Shown here: in pieces, positions 38,259 to 46,682 of the stretch
How positions within the stretch are numbered: the first letter of the stretch is position 1
How the letters are laid out: the number at the start of each line of letters is the position of its first letter
Virus record (IMG/VR): IMGVR_UViG_3300035180_001778
Span: 248,001 to 312,000 of that record
Origin: a virus
Reading direction: 5' to 3' (one strand)
Length of the DNA: 64,000 nt
Translations under genes and position numbers: made by a program
The notes under the pieces: generated by a model
Told to the model about the DNA's origin: nothing
Databases searched by the model: none
The model's input: the letters and a program-made list of their open reading frames with translations, nothing else

Positions 38259-39327
38259 CCAGCGGGAATCATTTCCAGGTGAAAGGGACCTCGCCTTCTT
38301 TGGGGAGGGGGGACGGCTCCAGTCGGCGATGAGCTTCGTGAGGGTCTCGATGTCCTTCTTGAGGCTCCGGAGCGTGCTCTTCGTCTGGGAAATCTCGCTG
38401 TCCAGGCGCATCTTCCAGCCCGCCGAAGCAGACGTCATGGGTTCACGGTTCGTCATGCGAGAAGAGAGCGTCGTGATTTCGCCCGCTTCGAGCTTGCGCA
38501 GGTACTCCGTCTCGGACACAACGCGCTCTTCCAGGAAGACTTTGAGGGCCTTCGTGCCCTCGCAGCTCAGCTCGAAGGGCGGGTACTTCAGGCCGAAGCA
38601 CTGGCCGACCACGTAGCCCCAACCGGGGCGCTGGTAGCCGTGAAGCATCATCTGGGGCACCGTCTTGCCCGCGAGAAGCCGAAGCTTGTGGTTCGCGAAG
38701 CAGCACGAGCATGTGCCCGTGTTATCGCGCGTTCGGGGCTTCTTGTCCGCCTTCTCTTCGTCCGGGGTCTTCGTCCGGGGTCTTCATCCCGAGGGCGTCA
38801 CTGACCTGCTTGATGAGGTCCGTGTTGGCGACGAGCCAGGGCATGACCTCGTAGATCCGGAGGTACTTGAGGGCGAAGACACCGTTGTTGCCGTAGCGGC
38901 TCTGCAACAGCTCGAACACTTTGCCGTTGGGCGCCGTGAAGCGGTAGGCTTCCGCCGCCTGCCACACTTTGTATTCCGTCCCGAAGAGCGGGGTCGTCGA
39001 GAAACCCGGCGTCCACGAGCGGAAGTCCTCGACTTCCATGAAGTACTTGGTGCCAGCCACCGGCTCCGCGGGAAGCTCCGAGAGTTCTTCCCTCTTGAGG
39101 GTCTCGTACATCGAGCGAGCGACGCTCTCATCGCGTTCGCCGAGGATTTCCTTGGCCTCGGGCGAGCTGAGGTGGCCGTACATCTTGATCAGGCCGACGA
39201 ACTTCTCGGCCTTCCAGCCACCCAGGAACTCCAGGGCGCTGATGAGCTGCTTGATCGAGACCGAAGCAGTCGCACCCTTGCGGATTTTCTCCAGGAGGGC
39301 GGTCATCTTGGGGGTTAGCGTTTTCAT
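38238..39327 (-). pseudogene. protein split by a 13-bp tandem duplication
   Basis: The frame from ATG 39327 encodes 201 residues (helical, KFVGLIKMYGHLSSPEAKEIL) and ends at 38722. With one copy of a duplicated 13-base unit (TTCGTCCGGGGTC, about 38755-38782) the protein instead continues KTPDEEKADKKPRTRDNTGTCSCCF and HGYQRPGWGYVVGQCFG to a coiled coil. The end is also broken: in a poly-C run near 38310 one base restores KEGEVPFTWK. So the intact protein would be about 360 residues with a C-terminal zinc/aromatic domain. Promoter at 39336-39361. Confidence 0.65.
38755..38782. repeat. 13-bp tandem duplication
   Basis: Two adjacent copies of TTCGTCCGGGGTC; 13 is not a multiple of 3, so the frame shifts. 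Confidence 0.85.
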
Positions 39328-39335
39328 GAGGGTCC

Positions 39336-39361
39336 TACAGATGTCGCCCGGTCCCGATCAA
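39336..39361 (-). promoter_or_regulatory. TTGATC-N16-TGTA promoter
   Basis: Exact motif 8 bases before ATG 39327. Confidence 0.78.
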
Positions 39362-39369
39362 CCTGATTC

Positions 39370-39870
39370 TCAGATGTTGACCTTGTAGATGGCCAGAGCT
39401 TCAGCCAGCGGGAGAAGATTGAGGATCTTCAGCGCCTTGAGGGTCTGCGCGAGGGTGGGGTAGGCGAGCATATCTTTCAGCTCCTCGGCCTTGTAGGTCT
39501 TGGTCTGGAAGATGCCCGCCTTGCCTTCCTTGGTGAAGAGGATGCGCTTGCTCGGGGCCTTCTTGAAGTCCCGCTCCACGATGCTCTCCGTCACGAGGGA
39601 GCCCACGAAAGTCTCACCCGTCGGCTGGAAGGTGAAGAAGCCCCCGGGTTCTGACCCGTCCTTGATGTTGGAGACGAGCTTGGGGAGGGTCGCCGCGTGG
39701 GCATTGAGCTGCTCACGGCACTCCCGGGGCTCGATGTGCGTGGCCCCGCCGTGCCCGTCGTTGTGGGCCGTGCCGAGCTTCTTGCCGTCGAGGTAGATGG
39801 CCCCCTCGAAGCAAGTGGTCTCTTTCGAGGCGAACGCGGAAACCTTCAGATTGCGGATCTCGAACTTCAT
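39370..39870 (-). CDS. hypothetical protein
   Basis: 166 residues (MKFEIRNLKVSAFASKETTCFEGAI...), beta-rich first half, helical end (LKALKILNLLPLAEALAIY). No family recognised. No exact promoter motif just upstream. Confidence 0.7.
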   Translation of the reverse strand: MKFEIRNLKVSAFASKETTCFEGAIYLDGKKLGTAHNDGHGGATHIEPRECREQLNAHAATLPKLVSNIKDGSEPGGFFTFQPTGETFVGSLVTESIVERDFKKAPSKRILFTKEGKAGIFQTKTYKAEELKDMLAYPTLAQTLKALKILNLLPLAEALAIYKVNI

Positions 39871-39900
39871 GGGGGGTCCTTGGTTTTCGTGATTTCCAGA

Positions 39901-40014
39901 TCAACCGAGAACGTCGTCAGACTTCTCGGACGTCGGAATCGCCTTGAGAGCAATGTCCGCCCCAAAGAGGGCCGACACCAAAAGGACGGTCAGAACAATG
40001 GGAAGGGTGAACAT
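39901..40014 (-). CDS. 37-residue hydrophobic peptide
   Basis: MFTLPIVLTVLLVSALFGAD followed by a polar tail. A single membrane-spanning or exported peptide. The promoter at 40023-40048 is 8 bases upstream, which is the main proof that the gene is expressed. Confidence 0.65.
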   Translation of the reverse strand: MFTLPIVLTVLLVSALFGADIALKAIPTSEKSDDVLG

Positions 40015-40022
40015 GGCGGTCC

Positions 40023-40048
40023 TACAAATTGGAGACCCGAGCGATCAA
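40023..40048 (-). promoter_or_regulatory. TTGATC-N16-TGTA promoter
   Basis: Exact motif before the hydrophobic peptide gene; divergent from the ArdC promoter. Confidence 0.78.
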
Positions 40049-40072
40049 CCGAACACAACCAACAAAATCTGG

Positions 40073-40098
40073 TTGATCCAGGGGACCCCCAAAATGTA
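40073..40098 (+). promoter_or_regulatory. TTGATC-N16-TGTA promoter
   Basis: Exact motif before the ArdC-like gene. Confidence 0.78.
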
Positions 40099-40108
40099 GA
40101 TGACCCCC

Positions 40109-40993
40109 ATGATGAAGACCAGCACGATTGACCCCCGCGTCGAAGAGGCTCAGAAGGTTCTCCAGGACGGAATCGCCGCGCTAGTCGCTGGTGCCGACTG
40201 GAAGAAGTACCTGGAATTTCAAGCGAAATTCCACAACTACTCGCTCTGCAACACCTTCTGGCTGATGGCTCAGGCCATGCGCCGAGGGATCGAGATCAGC
40301 CAGTTCGCCGGGTTCAACACTTGGCGTGACGCGAAGCGCCAGGTCCGCAAGGGCGAGAAGGCGTTCCAGGTGCTCGCCCCCCTTCGCTACAAGCGCGAGG
40401 TCGTGAAGGACGGCACCAAGGAAAACGTATTCGGAATCCGTGGGTTCCGCGTCGCATCAACCTTCGACATCTCGCAGACGGACGGCCCGGCCCTCCCCGA
40501 GATCGTGTCGCAGCTCCAGGGAACGAGCGAGGAGATCGAGGCGGTCTACGCCTCTCTCGTCAAGTTCTCCACGGAGATCAACAAGGTGCCCGTCCGTCGG
40601 GAAGTGCTCCCGGCCGGCACCAACGGGTACTACAGCCGCGAGGGCTTCATCGTGGTGTCGAGCACCATCAGTGGGCTCCAGGCGCTCAAGACGCTGGCTC
40701 ACGAGATCGCCCACTCGATCCTGCACGAGAAGCTGGCCGACTGCCATGACCAGGTGTACCGCGAAGTCGAGGCCGAATCCACGGCCTTCGTGGTGCTCCA
40801 CTCCCTCGGGTTCAGCGCGGAGTCCTACTCCTTCGGGTACGTGGCCGGCTGGTCCAAGGGTGACGCCAAGATCGTCAAGGAGGTCGCCGAGCGTGTCCAG
40901 CGGGCTGCGAAGACCATCCTCGGCTCCCTCGTGAAGCCGAAGACCTGGCAAGAGCACCTCGACGACGACATCCTCGAAGACAAGGCGGCGTGA
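40109..40993 (+). CDS. ardC: ArdC-like antirestriction protein
   Basis: 294 residues. The N-terminal half has the ArdC ssDNA-binding pattern: YSLCNTFWLMAQ, FAGFNTWRDAKRQVRKGEKAFQVLAPL. The C-terminal half is a zincin with HEIAHSILHE near residue 201 and a downstream E-A-E-S. ArdC binds ssDNA and shields incoming DNA from host nucleases and restriction. ATG 40109 is preferred to 40100 because the promoter lies so close. The end KTWQEHLDDDILEDKAA belongs to the shared tail group. Confidence 0.87.
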   Translation: MMKTSTIDPRVEEAQKVLQDGIAALVAGADWKKYLEFQAKFHNYSLCNTFWLMAQAMRRGIEISQFAGFNTWRDAKRQVRKGEKAFQVLAPLRYKREVVKDGTKENVFGIRGFRVASTFDISQTDGPALPEIVSQLQGTSEEIEAVYASLVKFSTEINKVPVRREVLPAGTNGYYSREGFIVVSSTISGLQALKTLAHEIAHSILHEKLADCHDQVYREVEAESTAFVVLHSLGFSAESYSFGYVAGWSKGDAKIVKEVAERVQRAAKTILGSLVKPKTWQEHLDDDILEDKAA

Positions 40994-40995
40994 AA

Positions 40996-41030
40996 GAAGG
41001 GAGTCTGAGAAATCAGGCTCCCTTCTTCAT
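40996..41030 (+). terminator. terminator after ArdC
   Basis: GAAGGGAGTCTGA and TCAGGCTCCCTTC pair around GAAA, followed by TTCATTT. Confidence 0.7.
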
Positions 41031-41036
41031 TTCCGG

Positions 41037-41062
41037 TTGATCGACAGCTACCCCAGTCTGTA
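41037..41062 (+). promoter_or_regulatory. TTGATC-N16-TGTA promoter for a tRNA-like RNA
   Basis: Exact motif 8 bases before the RNA 5' end at 41071. Confidence 0.78.
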
Positions 41063-41070
41063 GTCTCCTT

Positions 41071-41221
41071 GCTGAGACGGCGGAGGTAGCTGGAACGCCC
41101 TGGAGCCTGCGACTTTCCTCGGAAGACTTTGGAGTTGCCCGCGTCGGTGACGAGATTGTCTGACCTCGGAGGGGGACAGAGGACAGGCCAGCTACGAGGG
41201 TTCGATTCCCTCTCTCAGTGC
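41071..41221 (+). ncRNA. 151-nt tRNA-like RNA with tmRNA-type closing helix
   Basis: GCTGAGA pairs with TCTCAGT as an acceptor and GAGGG-TTCGATT-CCCTC is a T-arm. GTAGCTGG (41086-41093) pairs with CCAGCTAC (41188-41195), placing an 8-bp helix just before the T-arm as P2 does in tmRNA. The 94-nt interior has CGTC-GGT-GACG and TTCC-TC-GGAA hairpins and no evident tag frame. No anticodon arm is apparent. Confidence 0.6.
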
Positions 41222-41306
41222 CTTTTTCGGGATGCCTCGATCACCAACCCCTCGGTGAAGCCATCCTTCTGATTCTGATTCCCACCCATGCCACTCGGAG
41301 ATCGAT

Positions 41307-41519
41307 ATGGACCAGCCTTGTACGATTATCATCCCCTGGGAGCCCGACGTCTGCATCCGCACCGTCTGGCATCCCAAGGCACCCACGGGCACCTTCAGCA
41401 CCCTCAGCCGAGGGCACTTCGACACCAAGGCGGAAGCCCAGACTTGGGCGGATAGGCACCTCGGCCCCAAGGCGACCTACACGATCGTGAACATCGCCGA
41501 CCTGCCCGGAACTCGCTGA
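41307..41519 (+). CDS. small hypothetical protein
   Basis: 70 residues, beta-rich then helix (TKAEAQTWADRHL), MDQPCTIIIPWEPDVCIRTV start. No family recognised. Confidence 0.62.
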   Translation: MDQPCTIIIPWEPDVCIRTVWHPKAPTGTFSTLSRGHFDTKAEAQTWADRHLGPKATYTIVNIADLPGTR

Positions 41520-41526
41520 GGATGCC

Positions 41527-41772
41527 GTGAGCAAAGCGAACGGCGGTACGAAGAAGAGACGGTGGGCGAACATGAAGCACGCCCACGAGATGCGTTGGGC
41601 ATGTCCAGGGTGTGGGGGGAGCGTACACACTCCCCGCCAGCCCGTGTATGGCCCCTACTCCAGGAAGCTTGTGGAAGCTGAAATCCCATACCTTCCCTGG
41701 GGAAGCCCCTGCGCTGCTTGTATTCGAGCGTGGGGTGGACGACACCGCCGCCGCCGCCGCCCCACGCGCTGA
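41527..41772 (+). CDS. zinc-ribbon-like basic protein (GTG start)
   Basis: 81 residues: CPGCGGS and CAACIRA pairs with a very basic end (RRRRRPTR). GTG at 41527 follows the previous stop by 7 bases. It converges with dCTP deaminase. Confidence 0.5.
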   Translation: MSKANGGTKKRRWANMKHAHEMRWACPGCGGSVHTPRQPVYGPYSRKLVEAEIPYLPWGSPCAACIRAWGGRHRRRRRPTR

Positions 41773-42396
41773 TCACTTCTCGAACTGACGCCAAGCCTGG
41801 CTGGCAACAGCCCCCTTGGCGTTTTCGTTCGTGTAGTGTCCGACCTTGTCGTAGGTCTTCCCGACGTGCCCCGAGATCGTGTGGAACCGGATCTGACAGA
41901 TCCTCATGCCCGGGTAGACCTGGACCGGATGCACGCAGGTGACCTCCAGGGTGTATTGGCCGTTGAAGCCAGGATCCCCGTAGCCCGCCGTCTCGTGGAC
42001 CTTGATGAAGAGGCGTCCAATCGAGGACTTCCCGTCGAGGACCGGAACGAAGTTGTTGGTATGCACCCGCTCCCGGGTGTGCATCAGATAGCCGATACCC
42101 GGCTTGAGGACCCAGCCCGCGATAGGGTCCATCTTGTACTTCGCGACCTCTTGAGGTGTCTTCGCGTCGAGAATCCCGGTTCTCCCTCCGTAGATGAAGC
42201 ATCGCCCATCCTCAGTGGAATACGGCGACACTTCATTGTGGTAGACCACCGACGTGTAGACGGCGACTTCGTCCCCCAGGGTGAGGTCATAGCTCGCCGG
42301 GTTGAGCTGGTCCTTGTTGTAGGGGTCGATCTGAATACCCCCCTCCTCGACTTCCCCGCTGATTGCGTCCCCGGATAGAATCCCTGAGTTCATCAT
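41773..42396 (-). CDS. dcd: dCTP deaminase (dUTPase-like trimer)
   Basis: 207 residues. GKSSIGRLFIKVHETAGYGDPGFNGQYTLEV contains the arginine and glutamate used for deamination and the trimer signature. NPASYDLTLGDE lies upstream and GMRICQIRF downstream. Family length is about 190. It supplies dUMP for dTMP synthesis, fitting the thymidine kinase 4 kb away. Two start ATGs (42396, 42393). Confidence 0.92.
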   Translation of the reverse strand: MMNSGILSGDAISGEVEEGGIQIDPYNKDQLNPASYDLTLGDEVAVYTSVVYHNEVSPYSTEDGRCFIYGGRTGILDAKTPQEVAKYKMDPIAGWVLKPGIGYLMHTRERVHTNNFVPVLDGKSSIGRLFIKVHETAGYGDPGFNGQYTLEVTCVHPVQVYPGMRICQIRFHTISGHVGKTYDKVGHYTNENAKGAVASQAWRQFEK

Positions 42397-42417
42397 CCGG
42401 GGCCACTACACCAGAAA

Positions 42418-42903
42418 CTACCAGGTGAGCACGATGCTGTAGTCTCTGCCCTGGTAGTCTTGGGCGTTCCTGGCGATCTTCACAGAGAGCCCGGACTCCT
42501 TGAGTTTGTCGAAGACCGCCCGGCCGATACCCGTGAGAGTGGTGGGATCCAGCATGGTCCAAGGGGAACCCGAGACCTTGGTTGGCCACGCCTTGAAGTC
42601 GTCCCCGTAGACGAGGTGCATGACCAGGGATTGCTTCTCTCCCTTCGCAGCCTTCTTCCGTGCGGTCTCGGCGGACTTGGCGATGATCGTGTCGACACGC
42701 TTGAGTGCCGCAGCCCGCTTCTTGTCAGCCTGTGCCTGCTCTTTGAGCTTCTGCGCCACGGCCGCCGCTTGGGTCAGGGCTTGAAGCTCCTGAGTCGTGA
42801 GGGGGACTCTACCCGTTTGCTGGGGCGTAGTCGTGGCTTTGGGGGCCGGCTTCTGAGGCTTGTCCCAAAATTCCTCCAGGGGGTCATCGTCCAGATTGGG
42901 CAT
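42418..42903 (-). CDS. hypothetical protein with coiled coil
   Basis: 161 residues. Pro/Thr-rich N-terminus, a long alanine/lysine coiled coil (AQKLKEQAQADKKRAAALKRV) and a folded end SLVMHLVYGDDFKAW. Function unknown. Confidence 0.66.
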   Translation of the reverse strand: MPNLDDDPLEEFWDKPQKPAPKATTTPQQTGRVPLTTQELQALTQAAAVAQKLKEQAQADKKRAAALKRVDTIIAKSAETARKKAAKGEKQSLVMHLVYGDDFKAWPTKVSGSPWTMLDPTTLTGIGRAVFDKLKESGLSVKIARNAQDYQGRDYSIVLTW

Positions 42904-42923
42904 GACCCCCTAATACACCGGAA

Positions 42924-43244
42924 TCAGCCTCGTTGCCCCGCGAATCCGCTGATCTGCTCGTGTCCCGAGCCGCCGTGGCACTTGCTCGAACCCGGGCCGA
43001 AGTAGCGGTCGTTCGAGCTGGTCCGGACACCGCGAACCTTCCGCGGGGGCAAGCGCTCGATCATGTTGAGCCCGAGCTTCTTGAGGCCCTGGATCACAGG
43101 GGTCGCGATCGAGTAACCCAGCTCGAAGGCCAAAGCCTCCGCCTCCGCGAAGCGGAAACTGGTACGGTCGTCTTCGAGCAGCTCATCGCAGAACGTGCCA
43201 AGCGCAGCGGAAACAACCTCGGCTTTGGGGGCAACGTCATTCAT
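42924..43244 (-). CDS. hypothetical protein
   Basis: 106 residues from ATG 43244 (MNDVAPKAEVVSAALGTFCDELLEDD). Helical. The promoter 8 bases upstream supports this start over the longer frame. Confidence 0.65.
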   Translation of the reverse strand: MNDVAPKAEVVSAALGTFCDELLEDDRTSFRFAEAEALAFELGYSIATPVIQGLKKLGLNMIERLPPRKVRGVRTSSNDRYFGPGSSKCHGGSGHEQISGFAGQRG

Positions 43245-43252
43245 GCCCGAGG

Positions 43253-43278
43253 TACAAGACCCCAAGGGTCAGGATCAA
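43253..43278 (-). promoter_or_regulatory. TTGATC-N16-TGTA promoter (divergent pair)
   Basis: Exact motif. Its TTGATC box forms one arm of a 16-bp inverted repeat whose other arm holds the opposing promoter's box. Confidence 0.78.
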
Positions 43279-43307
43279 CCTGATTTTTCTTGTTGATCCT
43301 GACCCTT
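43264..43307. repeat. 16-bp inverted repeat between divergent promoters
   Basis: AAGGGTCAGGATCAAC and GTTGATCCTGACCCTT are exact complements, 12-nt loop. Confidence 0.8.
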
Positions 43308-43318
43308 CATTCTCTGTA
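43293..43318 (+). promoter_or_regulatory. TTGATC-N16-TGTA promoter (divergent pair)
   Basis: Exact motif 8 bases before ATG 43327. Confidence 0.78.
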
Positions 43319-43326
43319 GGACCCCC

Positions 43327-43899
43327 ATGGACAGCATCGACCACAGCGAAGAAGGTTTCAACGTCGGCACCACGTTCGCGAACGATACGTACCGGATTCA
43401 CCGTTTCTACGGGTCCATCAAGATCACGCACCTCGTCAACGCCGGGAAGCGTGGCAAGAAGTGCCTCGAAATCTCGGTCTCGGGTCGTCGTGACGAGGTG
43501 GGTATGGAGTCGCTCGCGCTGGAGTTCAAGCTCCACGCGCTCCGAAACTGCCCGCTGGAGCGCATGCTCCAGGCTGTCCAGGAGGCCGTGGAAATCGGCT
43601 GCCAGACGTACCAAGAGGAGCTGCGCGGCATCGACGTGATCCCCGGCAACCTCAAGAGCTTCGAGATCATCGGCGAGCACGTCTACATGAAAGCCAACGG
43701 TCTGGACTTCCTGGTTCGTAACCGGGACGACCAGAACAACGACCCGACCTCGATCCCCACCAACAAGAAGGCGGCCCCGCTTTTCTATGCCTGGGTCGTC
43801 AAGAACGAGGCGGCGATCCCCACGATGTCCTACCATGACGTACTGAAGGCGATGGACGCCCTCACTGTCGGATATCGTTCTTACTGCGCCGTGTATTGA
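43327..43899 (+). CDS. hypothetical protein
   Basis: 190 residues. Strand-rich first half (TYRIHRFYGSIKITHLV), then helix ERMLQAVQEAVEIG, then DFLVRNRDDQNND. First gene of a run of plus-strand genes to 45.4 kb. No family recognised. Confidence 0.7.
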   Translation: MDSIDHSEEGFNVGTTFANDTYRIHRFYGSIKITHLVNAGKRGKKCLEISVSGRRDEVGMESLALEFKLHALRNCPLERMLQAVQEAVEIGCQTYQEELRGIDVIPGNLKSFEIIGEHVYMKANGLDFLVRNRDDQNNDPTSIPTNKKAAPLFYAWVVKNEAAIPTMSYHDVLKAMDALTVGYRSYCAVY

Positions 43900-43900
43900 G

Positions 43901-44188
43901 ATGTACTCCTACAACCGCACATCCTCCGACACCGGACGCGTCTCGAAGGCTCTCTCAGAAGTCCTTCGAGCGCTTCCGCAATTTCACGACATGGCGACCA
44001 AGCTCCGCCAAGACGCCAAGACCTACCTGGACGCGGCGGAAAGCTTCTCCTCGCACGACCAAGAGGCCATGAAAGGCCTCGCTGATGAGGTCGTCATCGG
44101 CCGGGTTGGCGAGATGGTGAAGCACCTCGCGGCTCTCGAAAAAGAGCTGGAAGTTCTCCAGCGGATCAATCCGCACGAAGATCGCTGA
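43901..44188 (+). CDS. small helical protein
   Basis: 95 residues, almost fully helical with heptad-like leucines (MVKHLAALEKELEVLQR), perhaps a coiled coil. It begins 1 base after the preceding stop. Confidence 0.65.
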   Translation: MYSYNRTSSDTGRVSKALSEVLRALPQFHDMATKLRQDAKTYLDAAESFSSHDQEAMKGLADEVVIGRVGEMVKHLAALEKELEVLQRINPHEDR

Positions 44189-44193
44189 TCTGG

Positions 44194-44219
44194 TTGATCG
44201 GGGGCCGACCCCCCGTGTA
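44194..44219 (+). promoter_or_regulatory. TTGATC-N16-TGTA promoter
   Basis: Exact motif 11 bases before ATG 44231. Confidence 0.75.
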
Positions 44220-44230
44220 TTACCCTCACT

Positions 44231-44383
44231 ATGAAGGCTCCCAAGAATCGCACCCAGAAGGGTGCCCGGTCGCTCATCGTCCTCGGCATGATCCTCACCC
44301 GCAAGGGCGGCACGATGAAGCACAAGAACGCCCCCCGGGGCGGTGCCAAGAACAAGCAGGCCAAGTACCTGTCGGAGGCGTGA
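44231..44383 (+). CDS. 50-residue very basic protein
   Basis: MKAPKNRTQKGARSLIVLGM start and KHKNAPRGGAKNKQAKYLSEA end; about a quarter Lys/Arg. Probable nucleic-acid binder. Immediately behind an exact promoter; the next gene starts 5 bases after its stop. Confidence 0.62.
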   Translation: MKAPKNRTQKGARSLIVLGMILTRKGGTMKHKNAPRGGAKNKQAKYLSEA

Positions 44384-44388
44384 AGAAA

Positions 44389-44601
44389 ATGGCAACGGAA
44401 CACACGAACATTCTAGGCGGCTCGCGGGTTCTCCCCGTCAAAATCGCGACGGTGCTGAAGGCTCTGCTCCCATCCGAGCTTCAGCAGTTGAAAGACTACG
44501 TCGACTTCGTGGCCCAAGAGGCACACGAAGAAGGCTACGAAGAGGGAGTCAAGGCTGCCGAAGATCGGTCTTCGCGACCCTTGGTTGGCGAAGGGGACTG
44601 A
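44389..44601 (+). CDS. small acidic hypothetical protein
   Basis: 70 residues: helical LPVKIATVLKALLPSELQQLKDYV and an acidic stretch EEGYEEGVKAAED. Its stop lies just before the phosphatase start. Confidence 0.6.
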   Translation: MATEHTNILGGSRVLPVKIATVLKALLPSELQQLKDYVDFVAQEAHEEGYEEGVKAAEDRSSRPLVGEGD

Positions 44602-44602
44602 C

Positions 44603-45373
44603 ATGAAACGAACCCTGGTAATCGGAGACGTCCACGGGTGTCTCCACGAGCTGCAAGACCTCCTCCTCAAATTGGGGTACACCCAAGGGGAGGATCGTCT
44701 CGTTTTCCTCGGCGACTTGATCGACAAGGGGCCGGATCCCGTTGGCGTGGTCAAGCTCGCTCGCCTGCTCAAGGCGGAGTGTATCCTCGGCAACCACGAG
44801 GAGTCAGCACTCCGGTGGCGTCGTCATGAGGCTCGCTGCCTCAAGGACCCGAAGTACAAGAACCCGATGAGAGAAATCTCGGATGAACTGCGAGAGCAGT
44901 GGTCCGGCCTCTCAGAGGAAGATGACGCCTGGCTGCGAAGTCTGCCGCTCACCCTGGATCTCGGGAACGATATCGTCGCGGTTCACGCGGGCTTTCTTCC
45001 TGGTCTGTCGATCGTCGAGCAGCCGGCAGACAAGATCCTGCGTCTTCGCTGGGTCGATGCCGCCGGGAAGATGGTCCCGCTCCAGGAAGACACCATGGCG
45101 GCTCCCGAAGGAGCCCGCGAATGGATGGGCGCCTGGGATGGGAACCACCACGTCATCTATGGGCACGCAGTACACAGCCTGGAGGTGCCGAAGCTCGTCA
45201 CAACCGCACATGGGTACGAGACGATCGGAATCGATACGGGCTGTGTTTTTGGGGGGCACCTGACCGCTGCGGTTGTCGACAAACCCAAAGGGGAATCGGC
45301 GCGAATCACCCTCGTCCAGGTGAAAGCCCGGCGAGCGTACCGTGAAGTCCCCCCCGGGACCTTCAACCCGTAG
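44603..45373 (+). CDS. calcineurin-like phosphatase
   Basis: 256 residues. GDVHG (residues 7-11), GDLIDKGP (36-43) and GNHE (66-69) bind two metals, with later VHAGF and YGHAVH histidines. This is the PP2A/ApaH-like order; members cleave phosphoproteins or diadenosine/NAD-type caps. The start at ATG 44603 overlaps the previous stop by zero or one base. The third gene of a plus-strand unit. Confidence 0.88.
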   Translation: MKRTLVIGDVHGCLHELQDLLLKLGYTQGEDRLVFLGDLIDKGPDPVGVVKLARLLKAECILGNHEESALRWRRHEARCLKDPKYKNPMREISDELREQWSGLSEEDDAWLRSLPLTLDLGNDIVAVHAGFLPGLSIVEQPADKILRLRWVDAAGKMVPLQEDTMAAPEGAREWMGAWDGNHHVIYGHAVHSLEVPKLVTTAHGYETIGIDTGCVFGGHLTAAVVDKPKGESARITLVQVKARRAYREVPPGTFNP

Positions 45374-45554
45374 CAGCCAACTTCCGAGGCTGGAACTGGA
45401 CTTGAGGCTGAGGCTTGGGTTCCGGAGGTGTTGAAGACCTCCGGATGACCTCCGTGTAGAGGGCCTCCGTCAGCATCTTGGTTGCAGCGGTCGTTGCAGC
45501 CAAAGCCTCCATCGAGTCTTGTTCTTCACGGCTAATGCACATGGGTTTACTCAC
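45363..45554 (-). CDS. small hypothetical protein
   Basis: 63 residues, alanine/threonine-rich helix then proline-rich end. Converges with the phosphatase, overlapping 11 bases. Confidence 0.55.
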   Translation of the reverse strand: MSKPMCISREEQDSMEALAATTAATKMLTEALYTEVIRRSSTPPEPKPQPQVQFQPRKLAATG

Positions 45555-45575
45555 AGTCTCGCCTGTTGTAAGGGT

Positions 45576-46103
45576 TTACGGACGCGGCGGAAGTCGAGGC
45601 TGAGGGATATCCAGGGCAGCCATCACGCCCCGGAGCATTGCGTTGACGGCAATGATCTCCTCTCGGAGCCGGATGATTTCCTTGGCGCGCTCTTTCATGT
45701 CCGTATCGTAGTCCGCACGAGACACGTAGTCATCGTCGAGGCCATCCTCAACGCGCTTCGTCCTCTCGGCCACGGTCCGGATCTTGTTCTCCAGCTCCTC
45801 GACGACTTCGAGGTTCAAGCCAGATTGCGTACGGCTCCGAGTCAGGAGCTTGGAGACCCACGTCGGAGGGGCATCCTCGAAGGCGTCAAAGTCCTTCCGG
45901 AGACGTCGGACCAGCTCTTCCACCGTGTAGAGGGCAAGAGACATCCCCGTCCGAGGGTCGGTTTCAACCCCAAGACGTTTCTCCATGTCCGAGACCCTCT
46001 TCTTGAGGTCCGCCTGAGTCCCAAAAAACGTCGTGCCCGCGGCCGTGCCTCCAGCCAACAGGCCGGTCACAATGCTTTTGACGAGTTCTACCGTGTCCGA
46101 CAT
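45576..46103 (-). CDS. membrane-anchored coiled-coil protein
   Basis: 175 residues from ATG 46103. A glycine-rich hydrophobic segment (residues 9-27) could span or touch the membrane; the rest is helical with a coiled coil ADLKKRVSDMEKRL and MKERAKEIIRLREEIIAVNAML. Lies downstream of thymidine kinase by 5 bases. Function unknown. Confidence 0.65.
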   Translation of the reverse strand: MSDTVELVKSIVTGLLAGGTAAGTTFFGTQADLKKRVSDMEKRLGVETDPRTGMSLALYTVEELVRRLRKDFDAFEDAPPTWVSKLLTRSRTQSGLNLEVVEELENKIRTVAERTKRVEDGLDDDYVSRADYDTDMKERAKEIIRLREEIIAVNAMLRGVMAALDIPQPRLPPRP

Positions 46104-46108
46104 AGCCG

Positions 46109-46645
46109 TTACCCACCCGGTTGGAAGCAGCGGAGACATCGAGGCTCGTACGCCTCAGCACCACCGACGAGGACCGTTGCCTCACTCTGGATGAGGCGAT
46201 AAGAGCGACATGCGGAATTTCCGCAGACCGCACAGCGGGATCGCAACTTTCGAACCTCATCCGCGTGAGCCATGAATGTAGGGAGATGTCCGAAAGGCAC
46301 CCCCTTCCAGGTCAGGTCGAGCCCTGCAAGGACTACGGAAACCCCTGATAGGATCACATTCAGGACAGCCGGGACTGCTTCGGCAGAGAGAAACTGGGCT
46401 TCGTCGATAGCTATGATGTCGGCACTTGTGGGTAGAGGGAAGGCATCAGGGGAGAGCCAATTCGCGTGGCACCGGATCCCCTCGTGCGAAATCACCTCGG
46501 CCTCAGCATGCCGGGTATCTGTGATCGGCTTGTAGACTTCGACGCTCTTGCCCAGTTTTTCCATCTGGTGAACCACAGCAAGAAGCGCCGTGGTCTTCCC
46601 AGCGAACATGGGGCCCGCGATTACAGTAAGTCGGCCGATTCTCAT
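46109..46645 (-). CDS. tdk: thymidine kinase
   Basis: 178 residues from ATG 46645. GPMFAGKTTALL Walker A (10-21), IIAIDEAQFL Walker B, LDLTWKGVPFG lasso region and a CAVCG...CLRC zinc pair, all of the type II thymidine kinase family (usual length about 190). It phosphorylates thymidine in nucleotide salvage, together with dCTP deaminase. Confidence 0.92.
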   Translation of the reverse strand: MRIGRLTVIAGPMFAGKTTALLAVVHQMEKLGKSVEVYKPITDTRHAEAEVISHEGIRCHANWLSPDAFPLPTSADIIAIDEAQFLSAEAVPAVLNVILSGVSVVLAGLDLTWKGVPFGHLPTFMAHADEVRKLRSRCAVCGNSACRSYRLIQSEATVLVGGAEAYEPRCLRCFQPGG

Positions 46646-46682
46646 CTGCCGAAGACGGGTCACAAAAGGAAACCACGGAAAT

